Numbered from the stretch's first letter, positions 41,222 to 49,768 are shown. The stretch: 64,000 bases of DNA from Pseudopedobacter sp965218985 (GCA_965218985.1 CBDCMP010000007.1:2666001-2730000); one strand, 5' to 3'. Notes: generated from the sequence alone by a model not told the origin. A program made the numbers and translations.

Positions 41222-41824
41222 TTACATGGTAAAAACTTTCTGTCCTTTGTTCAAATACTCATTCTCCGCTACATCTTCCCCGGGTTCCAATCTTTCAAAT
41301 TCACGAAGCTTCGCATGGAAACCATCACTATCTTTAATAATGGCCACTCTGGCGCTCCTTACGAATTCGATGAGACCATATTGTTGCAATACATTTACCA
41401 AGGCATCGGTCTCCTCGCGGTGGCCCGTAGTTTCAAACACAGTATAATCTTTGCGGATGACCACTGCTCTTGCGCCGTATTCACGGAGTAAACGTTCCAC
41501 ACTCACATGTTCTGCAATCACTTCTGTAGGCACCTTGTATAAGGCCAGTTCCTGCCAGATCACATCTTCATTGGTGTTGAAATAAACTTTTAAAACCTCT
41601 ACCTGCTTCTCTAACTGGCGGGCTACCTTCCTCACCACATCTTCCGTTTCTGTGATCACGATATTGAAACGATGGATGCTTTCCACCTCAGAGGGAGAGG
41701 TGTTCAGACTTTCCACGTTCAGCTTCCTCCTGCTGAAAATAATGGCAATTCTGTTTAATAAACCAATCTGGTTCTCGGTATACACCGTGATGTTAAATTC
41801 CTTCTTTTCTATATTTGTGTCCAT
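41222..41824 (-). CDS. ilvN: Acetolactate synthase small (regulatory) subunit
   Basis: A 200-residue subunit. An N-terminal ACT domain at about 10-80 (FNITVYTENQIGLLNRIAII, RRKLNVESLNTSPSEV) binds valine in the family, and a second ACT-like ALS_ss_C domain follows (ERLLREYGARAVVIRKDYTV, IEFVRSARVAI). ATG at 41824 (MDTNIEKKEF) is preferred; an upstream in-frame start at 41899 would overlap ilvB and add 25 residues that merely reread its 3' end. It follows ilvB by 19 bases. Confidence 0.95.
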   Translation of the reverse strand: MDTNIEKKEFNITVYTENQIGLLNRIAIIFSRRKLNVESLNTSPSEVESIHRFNIVITETEDVVRKVARQLEKQVEVLKVYFNTNEDVIWQELALYKVPTEVIAEHVSVERLLREYGARAVVIRKDYTVFETTGHREETDALVNVLQQYGLIEFVRSARVAIIKDSDGFHAKLREFERLEPGEDVAENEYLNKGQKVFTM

Positions 41825-41843
41825 TTTTATGCGATTTGAAGGT

Positions 41844-43598
41844 TTATTTGAGTCTGATTTCACTAACGCTGCAACCTTGTGGTACCATTGGGAAAACATT
41901 GTTTTCTTTAGTTACCATCACTTCCAAAAGATAGGAGCCTTTGTGATCCAGCATGGTTTTTAAGGCATCGGTCAGATTTTCTCTTTCTGTAACTCTTTGC
42001 CCGTCTATATCATATCCTTTGGCCACAGCCACAAAATCAGGACTGGTAATATCTACAAAAGAGTATCTTCTATCGTTGAACAATTCTTGCCATTGGCGAA
42101 CCATCCCTAAGAATTGATTATTTAAAATTATGATTTTTACATCCACGCCGCTTTGCATAATGGTGCCCAATTCTTGAATAGTCATTTGGAAACCGCCATC
42201 ACCAATCACAGCAACCACTATTTTATCCTGAGCGCCAAATTTAGCCCCAATAGCTGCAGGTAGCGCAAATCCCATGGTGCCCAAGCCACCACTGGTGATG
42301 TTACTTCTGGTGTTATTGAATTTCGCATAACGGCAAGCCACCATTTGGTGTTGGCCAACATCAGTTACGATGATGGCTTCTCCTTTGGTTAAGGTATTCA
42401 ATTGATTGATGACTTCGCCCATAGTCAATTCCCCCTGCTCAGGATTCAATTCTTTATGGATCACTTGCTCATTTTCTTGTCTGGTAAAATCGTTAAACTT
42501 AGCCAGCCATTCACTATGTGATCTCTTTTGGATCAAATCAGTTAATAGTGGTAAAGTCTCTTTGCAATCTCCCCAAACTGGCACGGTAGTTTTTACATTT
42601 TTGTCGATCTCGGCAGGGTCTATATCTAAATGAATCACTTTGGCTTGTTTGGCATATTTATCCAAACGTCCTGTTACACGGTCATCAAAACGCATCCCGA
42701 TAGCGATGAGCACGTCACATTCATTGGTTAAAACATTCGGGCCATAGTTGCCATGCATGCCCAGCATGCCCACGTTTAAAGGATGAGCAGTGGAAATAGC
42801 ACCTGCACCTAAAATAGTCCAGGCTGATGGAATACCTGATTTCTCCACAAAAGCTTTGAACTCCTGCTCTGCATTTCCCAGAAGTACTCCTTGCCCAAAA
42901 AGAACGAAGGGTTTTTTAGCACTGTTGATCAATGCCGCAGCTTGCTCAATATATTCAGACCTCACAATCGGGTAAGGACGATAGCTTCTGATATGTTCAC
43001 ATTTTAAGTAACCCTCAACTTCCACTTTTTGAATTTGTGCATTTTTGGTGATGTCAATCAACACAGGACCAGGTCTTCCGGTTCTGGCAATGTAAAAAGC
43101 TTTGGCCAGTACTTCCGGAATTTCAGAGGCATCTGTTACCTGATAATTCCATTTGGTAATGGGTGTGGTAATATTGATTACATCCGTTTCCTGGAAAGCA
43201 TCAGTTCCTAGAAGAGATGCAAATACCTGTCCGGTAATACATACCATTGGGGTGCTGTCTATCTGTGCATCGGCAATTCCGGTGATCAGGTTGGTGGCAC
43301 CGGGCCCGCTGGTGGCGAAAACAACTCCCACTTTTCCGGAGCTGCGGGCATAACCTTGCGCTGCATGGGTAGCACCTTGTTCATGGCGAACCAATATATG
43401 ATTCAATTCTTTTTTGAAATCGTAAAGGGCATCATATATGGGCATAATTGCACCTCCGGGATAACCGAAAATGGTATCCACACCTTCTGCAATTAATCCT
43501 TTTAACAAAATTTCAGAACCGCTTAAAGTCTCCAAAATGGGCTTTTCGGTTTCTGTCTGATGGTTGATTTGTTCTTTTATTTCAAGTGTATTCATCAC
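41844..43598 (-). CDS. ilvB: Acetolactate synthase large subunit
   Basis: A 584-residue thiamin-diphosphate enzyme forming acetolactate or acetohydroxybutyrate. Signature motifs: FGYPGGAIMPIYDAL with the catalytic glutamate following in VRHEQGATHAAQGYARSSG, and the ThDP-binding GDGGFQMTIQELGT to NNQFLGMVRQW stretch. Family length is 560-590. It is preceded by the ORF6N gene (12-base gap) and followed by the regulatory subunit. Confidence 0.97.
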   Translation of the reverse strand: MMNTLEIKEQINHQTETEKPILETLSGSEILLKGLIAEGVDTIFGYPGGAIMPIYDALYDFKKELNHILVRHEQGATHAAQGYARSSGKVGVVFATSGPGATNLITGIADAQIDSTPMVCITGQVFASLLGTDAFQETDVINITTPITKWNYQVTDASEIPEVLAKAFYIARTGRPGPVLIDITKNAQIQKVEVEGYLKCEHIRSYRPYPIVRSEYIEQAAALINSAKKPFVLFGQGVLLGNAEQEFKAFVEKSGIPSAWTILGAGAISTAHPLNVGMLGMHGNYGPNVLTNECDVLIAIGMRFDDRVTGRLDKYAKQAKVIHLDIDPAEIDKNVKTTVPVWGDCKETLPLLTDLIQKRSHSEWLAKFNDFTRQENEQVIHKELNPEQGELTMGEVINQLNTLTKGEAIIVTDVGQHQMVACRYAKFNNTRSNITSGGLGTMGFALPAAIGAKFGAQDKIVVAVIGDGGFQMTIQELGTIMQSGVDVKIIILNNQFLGMVRQWQELFNDRRYSFVDITSPDFVAVAKGYDIDGQRVTERENLTDALKTMLDHKGSYLLEVMVTKENNVFPMVPQGCSVSEIRLK

Positions 43599-43610
43599 TT
43601 TGTGTATTAG

Positions 43611-44171
43611 TTATCTTTTTTTTTGTTTAAATCCAATTCTTTCTCTTTCTTCCCAGCTTCTTTTTAAGGCTTTCTCATCAATCAGATTTTCCATTGCCTG
43701 GTATAAATGATGCAACTGGATATCATGCTCATCCACTCTTTCCATAATTTCATCCAGTTTATCTTTAACGGCAACTTGCTTTACCAGTATTTTCCGGATG
43801 TCAACAAATGCCCGCATGATAGCGATATTCATACTTATTGCTTTATCGCTATTCAAAACACCACTGAGCATGGCCACGCCTTGTTCGGTGAAAGCGTAGG
43901 GCAAATTTCCTCTGTGTTTTTGTGAACCGGTCACAATTTGTGACCGGTTATCTAAATTAGATGCGGTTATGGTTTGTGACTGGATGCTTTCCCATTCTTG
44001 AGCTGTCAGCGTGAACATAAAATCATCAGGAAAACGATTAATATTACGTTTAACAGCTTGATTCAAAACTTTCGTCTCCACTTCATACAAAAACGCTAAG
44101 TCAAAATCAAGCATTACCCGTTCATTACGGATTTCATATATTCTGCTTTGTATGCTTTTAATGATTTGCAT
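43611..44171 (-). CDS. ORF6N-domain DNA-binding protein within BCAA operon
   Basis: A 186-residue protein with an N-terminal ORF6N domain (about 8-95: IYEIRNERVMLDFDLAFLYE, LNQAVKRNINRFPDDFMF, YAFTEQGVAMLSGVLNSDKA), a domain found in phage antirepressors and many Bacteroidota chromosomal genes, followed by a helical tail. It is inserted between ilvD and ilvB in the operon's orientation, 12 bases before ilvB and just after the second composite repeat. It may be an accessory acquisition carried by repeat-mediated rearrangement. DNA-binding targets are unknown. Confidence 0.82.
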   Translation of the reverse strand: MQIIKSIQSRIYEIRNERVMLDFDLAFLYEVETKVLNQAVKRNINRFPDDFMFTLTAQEWESIQSQTITASNLDNRSQIVTGSQKHRGNLPYAFTEQGVAMLSGVLNSDKAISMNIAIMRAFVDIRKILVKQVAVKDKLDEIMERVDEHDIQLHHLYQAMENLIDEKALKRSWEERERIGFKQKKR

Positions 44172-44192
44172 TTAATTTTATTCAAATTATTT

Positions 44193-44382
44193 GGGCGTTT
44201 TTACACGCTATCCACTCTATCTTTTTTGCGATCTGCATGATGGCAAAGGCAAAAAAGGATGCCGTTCCTATCGTTAACGCAAAATGCATTCGTCATGTCG
44301 AAAGTAGAGAGACATCACACTTGTAGGTTGCCAAATAAACAAGCGACTTAGCATGTGAGACCTCTCGTTCCTCGCGGTGACG
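44193..44382. repeat. Composite intergenic repeat, copy 2
   Basis: Module A runs from GGGCGTTT at 44193 to TAACGCAAA at about 44283. Module B runs from CGTCATGTCGAAAG at 44291 to GTGAGACCTCTCGTTCCTCG-CGGTGACG at 44382. It has the same module order and orientation as copy 1 at 36080-36262. It ends 11 bases before the ilvD stop codon. Confidence 0.65.
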
Positions 44383-44392
44383 AACGGATTAA

Positions 44393-46072
44393 TCAATCCT
44401 CATCCGTTACGCAACCTTGTGTTGCATTTTTCACTAGTTTAATATATTTATACAATACTCCGCTTTTAACCGGAGGCTCTGGTTGCTTCCACGCTGCTTT
44501 TCTTGCGGCTAACTCTTCCTCAGAAATCAATACATTGATGCTGTTTTTGGTGGCGTCAATCTCTATGGCATCTCCATCATTGATGAGGGCGATGGCTCCT
44601 CCTTCATAAGCTTCAGGCACAATGTGACCAACCACGAAACCATGTGTTCCGCCAGAGAATCTTCCGTCAGTGATTAAAGCCACTGAAGAACCTAATCCTG
44701 CACCAAAAATTGCTGAGGTTGGTTTTAACATTTCAGGCATGCCGGGTCCGCCTTTTGGTCCAACATACCTGATGACGACGACATCACCAGCCGTCACTTT
44801 TCCGGACGAGATACCATGAATCAATTCGAATTCGCCCTCAAAAACCCGGGCTGGTCCGGTGAAAGATTCACCTTCTTTTCCTGATATCTTAGCCACACTA
44901 CCTTCCTCCGCAATATTACCGTACAACATTTGTAAGTGGCCTGTTTCTTTGATTGGCGTAGTTAAAGGAAAAATTACTTTTTGAGTATCAAAATCAAGAT
45001 CTTTAGCATCAGCAACGTTTTCTGCCACTGTTTTTCCGGTCACTGTTAAGCAATCGCCATAGATTAAACCCTTTTTCAAAAGGTATTTCATCACCGCTGG
45101 CGTACCGCCTAATTCATGAACATCCTCCATCATATATTTACCGCTCGGTTTCAAGTCGGCGATGACTGGAGTTTTATCGCTGATGTCCTGAAAATCTTTC
45201 ATGCTTAAATCAACCCCGGCAGTTTTTGCCATTGCAATCATATGCAATACTGCATTTGTTGAGCCTCCTAAAACCATGATCACCACCATGGCATTGTGAA
45301 ATGCCTTGCGGGTCATGATGTCTGAAGGCTTGATGTCTTTTTCTAAAAGAATTTTGATGTATTTACCGGCTTCTAAACACTCGTCTTTCTTCTCTTGGCT
45401 GGTCGCAGGATTTGAAGAGCTGTAAGGTAAACTCATCCCTAATGCCTCAATAGCTGATGACATGGTGTTTGCAGTGTACATGCCACCGCAGGCTCCTGCG
45501 CCCGGACAAGAATGTTCTATGACCCCCTGATAATCTTCTTCGCTGATGGTACCAGCAAGCTTTTGTCCTAAGGCTTCAAAAGCAGAGACGATGTTTAATG
45601 ATTGACCTTTATAATGGCCGGAGTGAATACTTCCGCCATAAACCATAATAGATGGGCGGTTTAAACGTGACATCGCCATAATGGATCCCGGCATATTTTT
45701 GTCACATCCGGGAATGGTGATTACCCCATCATAATAGTGAGCCGCACAAACAGCCTCAATAGAATCGGCAATTAAATCACGTGACACCAAAGAATAACGC
45801 ATACCTTCTGTACCATTGGTCAAGCCATCGCTTATCCCAATAGTGTTAAAAATCAATCCCACCAGGTCTTTGTCCCACACTCCTTTTTTTACAATAGCAG
45901 CTAAATCATTCAGATGCATATTACAGGTGTTGCCATCGTATCCCATACTGGCTATTCCTATCTGGGCTTTAGCCAGATCTTCCGTGGTAAGCCCCAGCCC
46001 ATACAACATGGCTTGAGTAGCAGGTTGTGTTTTATCTTGCGTAAATGTTTTACTGTATTTATTTAATTCCAT
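44393..46072 (-). CDS. ilvD: Dihydroxy-acid dehydratase
   Basis: A 559-residue iron-sulfur dehydratase forming 2-ketoisovalerate and 2-keto-3-methylvalerate. Cluster and active-site motifs: GCDKNMPGSIMAMSRLNRPS, CPGAGACGGMYTANTMSSA, and the late GRFSGGTHGFVVGHI. Family length is about 560. Its ATG overlaps the ilvE stop by one base (TAATG), so the two are translationally coupled. Operon continuity beyond it is interrupted by a 221-base repeat-filled spacer. Confidence 0.97.
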   Translation of the reverse strand: MELNKYSKTFTQDKTQPATQAMLYGLGLTTEDLAKAQIGIASMGYDGNTCNMHLNDLAAIVKKGVWDKDLVGLIFNTIGISDGLTNGTEGMRYSLVSRDLIADSIEAVCAAHYYDGVITIPGCDKNMPGSIMAMSRLNRPSIMVYGGSIHSGHYKGQSLNIVSAFEALGQKLAGTISEEDYQGVIEHSCPGAGACGGMYTANTMSSAIEALGMSLPYSSSNPATSQEKKDECLEAGKYIKILLEKDIKPSDIMTRKAFHNAMVVIMVLGGSTNAVLHMIAMAKTAGVDLSMKDFQDISDKTPVIADLKPSGKYMMEDVHELGGTPAVMKYLLKKGLIYGDCLTVTGKTVAENVADAKDLDFDTQKVIFPLTTPIKETGHLQMLYGNIAEEGSVAKISGKEGESFTGPARVFEGEFELIHGISSGKVTAGDVVVIRYVGPKGGPGMPEMLKPTSAIFGAGLGSSVALITDGRFSGGTHGFVVGHIVPEAYEGGAIALINDGDAIEIDATKNSINVLISEEELAARKAAWKQPEPPVKSGVLYKYIKLVKNATQGCVTDED

Positions 46073-46953
46073 TATATGATAACTTCGAAACTCAATTTAT
46101 CCAATACTAAATTTTTGTAAACCCTTTGCAGGCTTGCGCCGATGCTATCTGAGAAGTGCATCGGAAAAATGGTTTCATCTAAAGACTTCATTCCGATAAT
46201 CTCTACTGCTGTTCCGCATAAAAATGCTGCGTCTGCGGCTTTTAAATCGGCAACAGTCAGGTTCCTTTCCTCTACCTCGATATCCAATTGTTTGGCAATT
46301 TGAATTACGGTGTTCCTGGTTATACCAGCCATGATGTTTCCTTTCGCTGGTGTATATAATTTTCCGTCTTTTTCTATGAATAGGTTTGAGGAGGAGGATT
46401 CAGCAACATAACCATGCATATCAATCAAAATAGCTTCGTCAAAACCTCTCCTCTTGGCTTCGGATATCGCCAGCACGGAGTTGAGGTAGTTGCCAGTCAC
46501 TTTCGCATCCACAGGAGTAGCATGCGGGTTCTGCTTTTCATAGGTGGAGATACAGGTTTTTAAAAGATCGTCTCCAAAGAAACTATCCCATTTCCAGGCC
46601 ATTAAAATAATATTTGAATGAGATGAATTGATCATCGACATCCCTTCGCCGCTATAAACCAAAGGCCGGATATAAGCATCTTTCAAATGGTTCAACTCCA
46701 GCAATTTATAGGCATCATTCATCAATTGTGAAATATCCCAGGTAAATGGAAGGTTGATTTGCTCACACGAGGATTTTAAGCGTTCAAAATGTTCTTCTGC
46801 TTTAAATAACTTTATGCCGTTTGCCGTTTGGTACGCTCTAATCCCTTCGAATGCACCAAATCCGTATTGAATGGTTTGACTGTTCACATCAATAGGTGCA
46901 GCCTTAAGAAATTCTCCATTTTCATAAATAAACTTGTGTTTCTTACTCTCCAT
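46072..46953 (-). CDS. ilvE: Branched-chain amino-acid aminotransferase
   Basis: A 293-residue fold-type IV PLP enzyme carrying out the last, shared transamination to Val, Leu and Ile. Motifs: YGFGAFEGIRAYQTANG near the start, the PLP lysine in AKVTGNYLNSVLAISEAKRR, YVAESSSSNLFIEKDG, and GITRNTVIQIAKQL. It is the first structural gene of the operon, nine bases downstream of the attenuator's poly-U tract, so its ribosome-binding region lies right behind the terminator hairpin. Confidence 0.96.
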   Translation of the reverse strand: MESKKHKFIYENGEFLKAAPIDVNSQTIQYGFGAFEGIRAYQTANGIKLFKAEEHFERLKSSCEQINLPFTWDISQLMNDAYKLLELNHLKDAYIRPLVYSGEGMSMINSSHSNIILMAWKWDSFFGDDLLKTCISTYEKQNPHATPVDAKVTGNYLNSVLAISEAKRRGFDEAILIDMHGYVAESSSSNLFIEKDGKLYTPAKGNIMAGITRNTVIQIAKQLDIEVEERNLTVADLKAADAAFLCGTAVEIIGMKSLDETIFPMHFSDSIGASLQRVYKNLVLDKLSFEVII

Positions 46954-46962
46954 GTTGTCTAT

Positions 46963-46990
46963 AAAAAAAAAGCCTTCTTTTCAGGAAGGC
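46963..46990 (-). terminator. Attenuator terminator of the ilv-leu operon
   Basis: On the minus strand GCCTTC-CTGAAAA-GAAGGC followed by nine U residues, ending nine bases before the ilvE start codon. The 5' arm together with two preceding bases (ACGCCTTC, 46985-46992) is fully pairable, with one G-U, with GAAGGTGT at 47025-47032 inside the leader peptide gene. The antiterminator and terminator are therefore mutually exclusive. Confidence 0.8.
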
Positions 46991-47013
46991 GTCTCTGTGA
47001 TTTCATCTTATTT

Positions 47014-47091
47014 TCAGTTTGCACACACCTTCATCTTTTTGCTTGTAATAAGCAAGACACTGAGTGAAATAATGGTGAGAATGAAAAGCAT
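47014..47091 (-). CDS. ilvL: ilv-leu operon leader peptide (attenuation)
   Basis: A 25-codon open frame on the minus strand starting ATG at 47091 and ending TGA at 47014, 60 bases before ilvE. Residues 1-17 read MLFILTIISLSVLLITS: ten of residues 2-15 are Leu, Ile or Val, and a further Val occurs at 22. The peptide precedes a terminator with poly-U and contains, near its end, the sequence that can form the antiterminator. This is the layout of classical branched-chain amino-acid attenuators: stalling for charged Leu/Ile/Val tRNA would free GAAGGTGT to block the terminator. Assignment is from sequence layout alone. The peptide is too short to be found by ordinary gene calling. Confidence 0.8.
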   Translation of the reverse strand: MLFILTIISLSVLLITSKKMKVCAN

Positions 47092-47125
47092 ATATAATAA
47101 ATTACAATTCGTTTTTTTGTTATCT

Positions 47126-47155
47126 CAAGATAGGTTAACCATTTTTAACTGTCAA
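47126..47155 (-). promoter_or_regulatory. Candidate promoter of the ilv-leu operon
   Basis: TTGACA at 47150-47155, 17 bases, then TATCTTG at 47126-47132 on the minus strand, 35 bases upstream of the leader-peptide ATG. The spacer includes GGTTAACC, a small palindrome that could bind a regulator. Confidence 0.5.
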
Positions 47156-47384
47156 TACCTATTTTAAATAAGCGTAAAAAAAAATTTTATTCTACAAAGA
47201 GGGGGATTACGGAATTTAATTTTAACAGTTAATCTTTATTTGCTGTTTAATTTCCAATTATTTGAACCAAACAACGAATCGGTATTTGGTATACTTGAAG
47301 TTAAACAGCGGCTTTATGTAAGAATTCTGCTTAAAAGTGAAGCATGGCTGTGAAAAATTTAAAAAATGAGGAATTTTTGGCAAT

Positions 47385-47417
47385 AAAAAAACCGGCTAAT
47401 TTTAGCCGGTTTTTTTA
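47385..47417. terminator. Bidirectional terminator after atpC
   Basis: Perfect 15-bp inverted repeat AAAAAAACCGGCTAA / TTAGCCGGTTTTTTT with a two-base loop, 17 bases beyond the atpC stop. It has T runs on both strands and so separates atpDC from the ilv promoter region. Confidence 0.9.
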
Positions 47418-47433
47418 TTTTATATGATATAGG

Positions 47434-47682
47434 TTATTTTTCTGAAACTCCCTCTGCCAAAACAATCACTTTGTTGTCAATCACTTCAACCACACCCCCT
47501 TTGGTATAAAATTTATGTTCCTTACCTGAGGTTCTTACCACTACTTTCCCGCTGTTTAAGATGGAGATGATAGGAGCGTGATTATTTAAGATCTCAAAAG
47601 ACCCCATTGCGCCAGGCACAGTCACTGAAGTCACTTCACCTTCAAAAATGGCTTTATCCGGGGTTAATATTTCTAATTTCAT
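47434..47682 (-). CDS. atpC: ATP synthase epsilon subunit (short form)
   Basis: An 82-residue protein consisting only of the N-terminal beta-sandwich of epsilon (MKLEILTPDKAIFEGEV, VPGAMGSFEILNNHAPI, VEVIDNKVIVLAEG). The C-terminal helical domain that inhibits ATP hydrolysis in many bacteria is absent, as is usual for Bacteroidota. An upstream GTG at 47760 would add 26 residues translated from the heptanucleotide repeat (QPTTYNLQPITHNPQP), which is rejected as coding. It follows atpD after a 100-base spacer. Confidence 0.92.
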   Translation of the reverse strand: MKLEILTPDKAIFEGEVTSVTVPGAMGSFEILNNHAPIISILNSGKVVVRTSGKEHKFYTKGGVVEVIDNKVIVLAEGVSEK

Positions 47683-47690
47683 TTTTATAG

Positions 47691-47746
47691 GTTGTGGGTT
47701 GTGGGTTATAGGTTGTAGGTTGTAGGTTGTAGGTTGTGGGTTGTAG
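47691..47746. repeat. Heptanucleotide tandem repeat between atpD and atpC
   Basis: Eight consecutive 7-base units of GTTGTAG/GTTGTGG (one unit reads GTTATAG), ending nine bases before the atpC start on its strand. It is a short tandem repeat of the kind prone to copy-number change. Confidence 0.85.
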
Positions 47747-47781
47747 GTTTGAAGTTTCACTTAATACTTCAAACCTACAAC
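47740..47781. repeat. Perfect inverted repeat flanking the heptamer array
   Basis: GTTGTAGGTTTGAAGT (47740-47755) and its exact complement at 47766-47781, separated by ten bases. The right arm ends one base before the atpD stop codon. It could form a hairpin in the atpD-atpC transcript. Confidence 0.8.
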
Positions 47782-47782
47782 T

Positions 47783-49291
47783 TTAAGCGTTCGCTTCGGC
47801 CAATAGTTTTTTACCTTTTTCAATCGCTTCTTCAATATTTCCAACGAGATTGAAAGAGGCTTCAGGATACTCATCAACTTCGCCAGCCATAATCATATTG
47901 AAACCTTTGATGGTGTCTTTGATGTCTACCAAAACCCCTTTTAAACCAGTGAACTGTTCTGCCACGTGGAAAGGTTGCGATAAGAAACGTTGCACCCTTC
48001 TTGCCCTGGATACGGTTAATTTATCTTCTTCAGAAAGCTCATCCATGCCTAAAATGGCAATGATATCCTGTAATTCTTTATAACGCTGTAAAATTTCTTT
48101 CACGTTTTGAGCGCAATCGTAATGCTCGTCACCAACAATCACAGGAGATAAAATTCTGGAAGTGGAATCCAACGGATCTACCGCAGGATAGATACCTAGT
48201 TCGGCAATTTTACGGGAAAGTACGGTTGTTGCATCTAAGTGGGCGAAAGTTGTCGCTGGCGCAGGATCAGTTAAATCGTCTGCAGGGACATAAACTGCCT
48301 GAACAGAAGTGATGGAACCTCTTTTGGTGGAGGTAATACGCTCCTGCATAGTACCCATCTCTGTCGCTAATGTTGGCTGATAACCCACAGCAGAAGGCAT
48401 ACGGCCTAGCAAAGCCGAAACCTCAGAACCTGCCTGTGTGAAACGGAAGATATTGTCTATAAAGAAAAGGATATCCTTTCCTTGTCCATCTGCTTCACCA
48501 TCTCTATAATATTCAGCAATCGTCAATCCTGATAAAGCTACACGGGCTCTCGCACCCGGAGGCTCATTCATCTGCCCGAAAACAAAGGTGGCTTTAGAAT
48601 CTTTTAACTCCTCTTTATTTATTTTGGAGATGTCCCATCCGCCTTCCTCCATGGAGTGCTTGAACTCCTCTCCATATTTGATAATGCCAGCTTCAATCAT
48701 CTCACGCAAAAGGTCATTACCTTCACGGGTACGCTCACCCACACCTGCAAATACTGATAAACCGTCGTAAGCTTTCGCAATGTTATTGATCAATTCTTGA
48801 ATTAAAACCGTTTTACCAACACCGGCACCACCAAATAATCCAATTTTACCACCTTTTGCATAAGGCTCCAATAAATCGATCACTTTAATCCCAGTGAAGA
48901 GAATTTCATTCTCTGTGGAGAGATCTTCAAATTTTGGAGGATGATTATGTATAGATTTACCATTCGTGCTATCGATATTCTCTAAACCGTCTATCGCTTC
49001 GCCAACTACATTGAAAACTCGACCCTTTATAGCATCACCTACAGGCATTTTAATAGGAGCACCGCTATCCACCACATCCATTCCCCTTACCAAACCATCA
49101 GTAGAATCCATAGCTATTGCTCTAACTCTGTCTTCACCTAAATGCTGTTGAACTTCCACAACGATCCTTTGTCCATTCTCTTTGGTGATGACTAATGCAT
49201 CGTAAATATTCGGGAGTTTTGCGTCTTCAGCAGAGAAACTCACATCGATTACCGGACCTATAATTTGCGCTATTTTTCCAATGTTTGGCAT
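47783..49291 (-). CDS. atpD: ATP synthase F1 beta subunit
   Basis: A 502-residue catalytic subunit. Walker A GGAGVGKTVLIQEL, the catalytic glutamate in AGVGERTREGNDL, Walker B DILFFIDNIFRF, and the ATPase alpha/beta signature PAVDPLDSTS. It synthesises or hydrolyses ATP in the F1 head at the cytoplasmic membrane. As in other Bacteroidota, atpD-atpC stand apart from the other ATP synthase genes, which are not in this window. Confidence 0.98.
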   Translation of the reverse strand: MPNIGKIAQIIGPVIDVSFSAEDAKLPNIYDALVITKENGQRIVVEVQQHLGEDRVRAIAMDSTDGLVRGMDVVDSGAPIKMPVGDAIKGRVFNVVGEAIDGLENIDSTNGKSIHNHPPKFEDLSTENEILFTGIKVIDLLEPYAKGGKIGLFGGAGVGKTVLIQELINNIAKAYDGLSVFAGVGERTREGNDLLREMIEAGIIKYGEEFKHSMEEGGWDISKINKEELKDSKATFVFGQMNEPPGARARVALSGLTIAEYYRDGEADGQGKDILFFIDNIFRFTQAGSEVSALLGRMPSAVGYQPTLATEMGTMQERITSTKRGSITSVQAVYVPADDLTDPAPATTFAHLDATTVLSRKIAELGIYPAVDPLDSTSRILSPVIVGDEHYDCAQNVKEILQRYKELQDIIAILGMDELSEEDKLTVSRARRVQRFLSQPFHVAEQFTGLKGVLVDIKDTIKGFNMIMAGEVDEYPEASFNLVGNIEEAIEKGKKLLAEANA

Positions 49292-49356
49292 ATATATATG
49301 GTATTTTTTTAAAATCCCTTGTTTTTTAACCTTTTAAGGCTTAATAATTAAGTCCG

Positions 49357-49386
49357 CAAAATTAAGCTTTATTAGCGAAAATCAAA
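49357..49386 (-). promoter_or_regulatory. Promoter of atpDC
   Basis: On the minus strand TTTG (49383-49386), 18 bases, then TAATTTTG (49357-49364): a near-ideal Bacteroidota TTTG / TAnnTTTG promoter, 66 bases before the atpD start. Confidence 0.7.
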
Positions 49387-49768
49387 CAAGTATTTTGAAA
49401 TGTTTTTTGATGAAAATTCGCTCCCCTCCATTAGTTGTTTATCTTCAGCTCAAAATATTGGTTCCAATATGGAATTTATTAGCAACTCTTTATAAGGAGG
49501 ATTCGCAGCATCATCAACTCATTTTTTTTCAGCATTTTGAATAATAAACTTTTTCTCGTGAGTGATGTTAATAAAAATAGGGCTATCCATAATAATTGAT
49601 TTTTAATTTGCCAGACCCGATAATGGGTTCAGCTTTTTAACGTCTTTACCTTATTTAATGAACCTTGCACGAATTGATAGAAAAGCTTGAGAATGTTAAA
49701 TACTTAACAACATAACGGGGAGTTTTGAATCATTGAAAAAATTACTAATTAATTCTTATTGTTACACA
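49387..49768. other. AT-rich intergenic region between atpD and fadL-like gene
   Basis: No gene or convincing structure is visible in this stretch apart from the atpD promoter at its left edge and the operator cluster at its right edge. Confidence 0.4.

Noticed and set aside
47683..47760. N-terminal extension of atpC through the heptamer repeat
   Set aside because: The extension is purely repeat-derived, starts with GTG, and the internal ATG matches family N termini; kept as a remark in the repeat finding.
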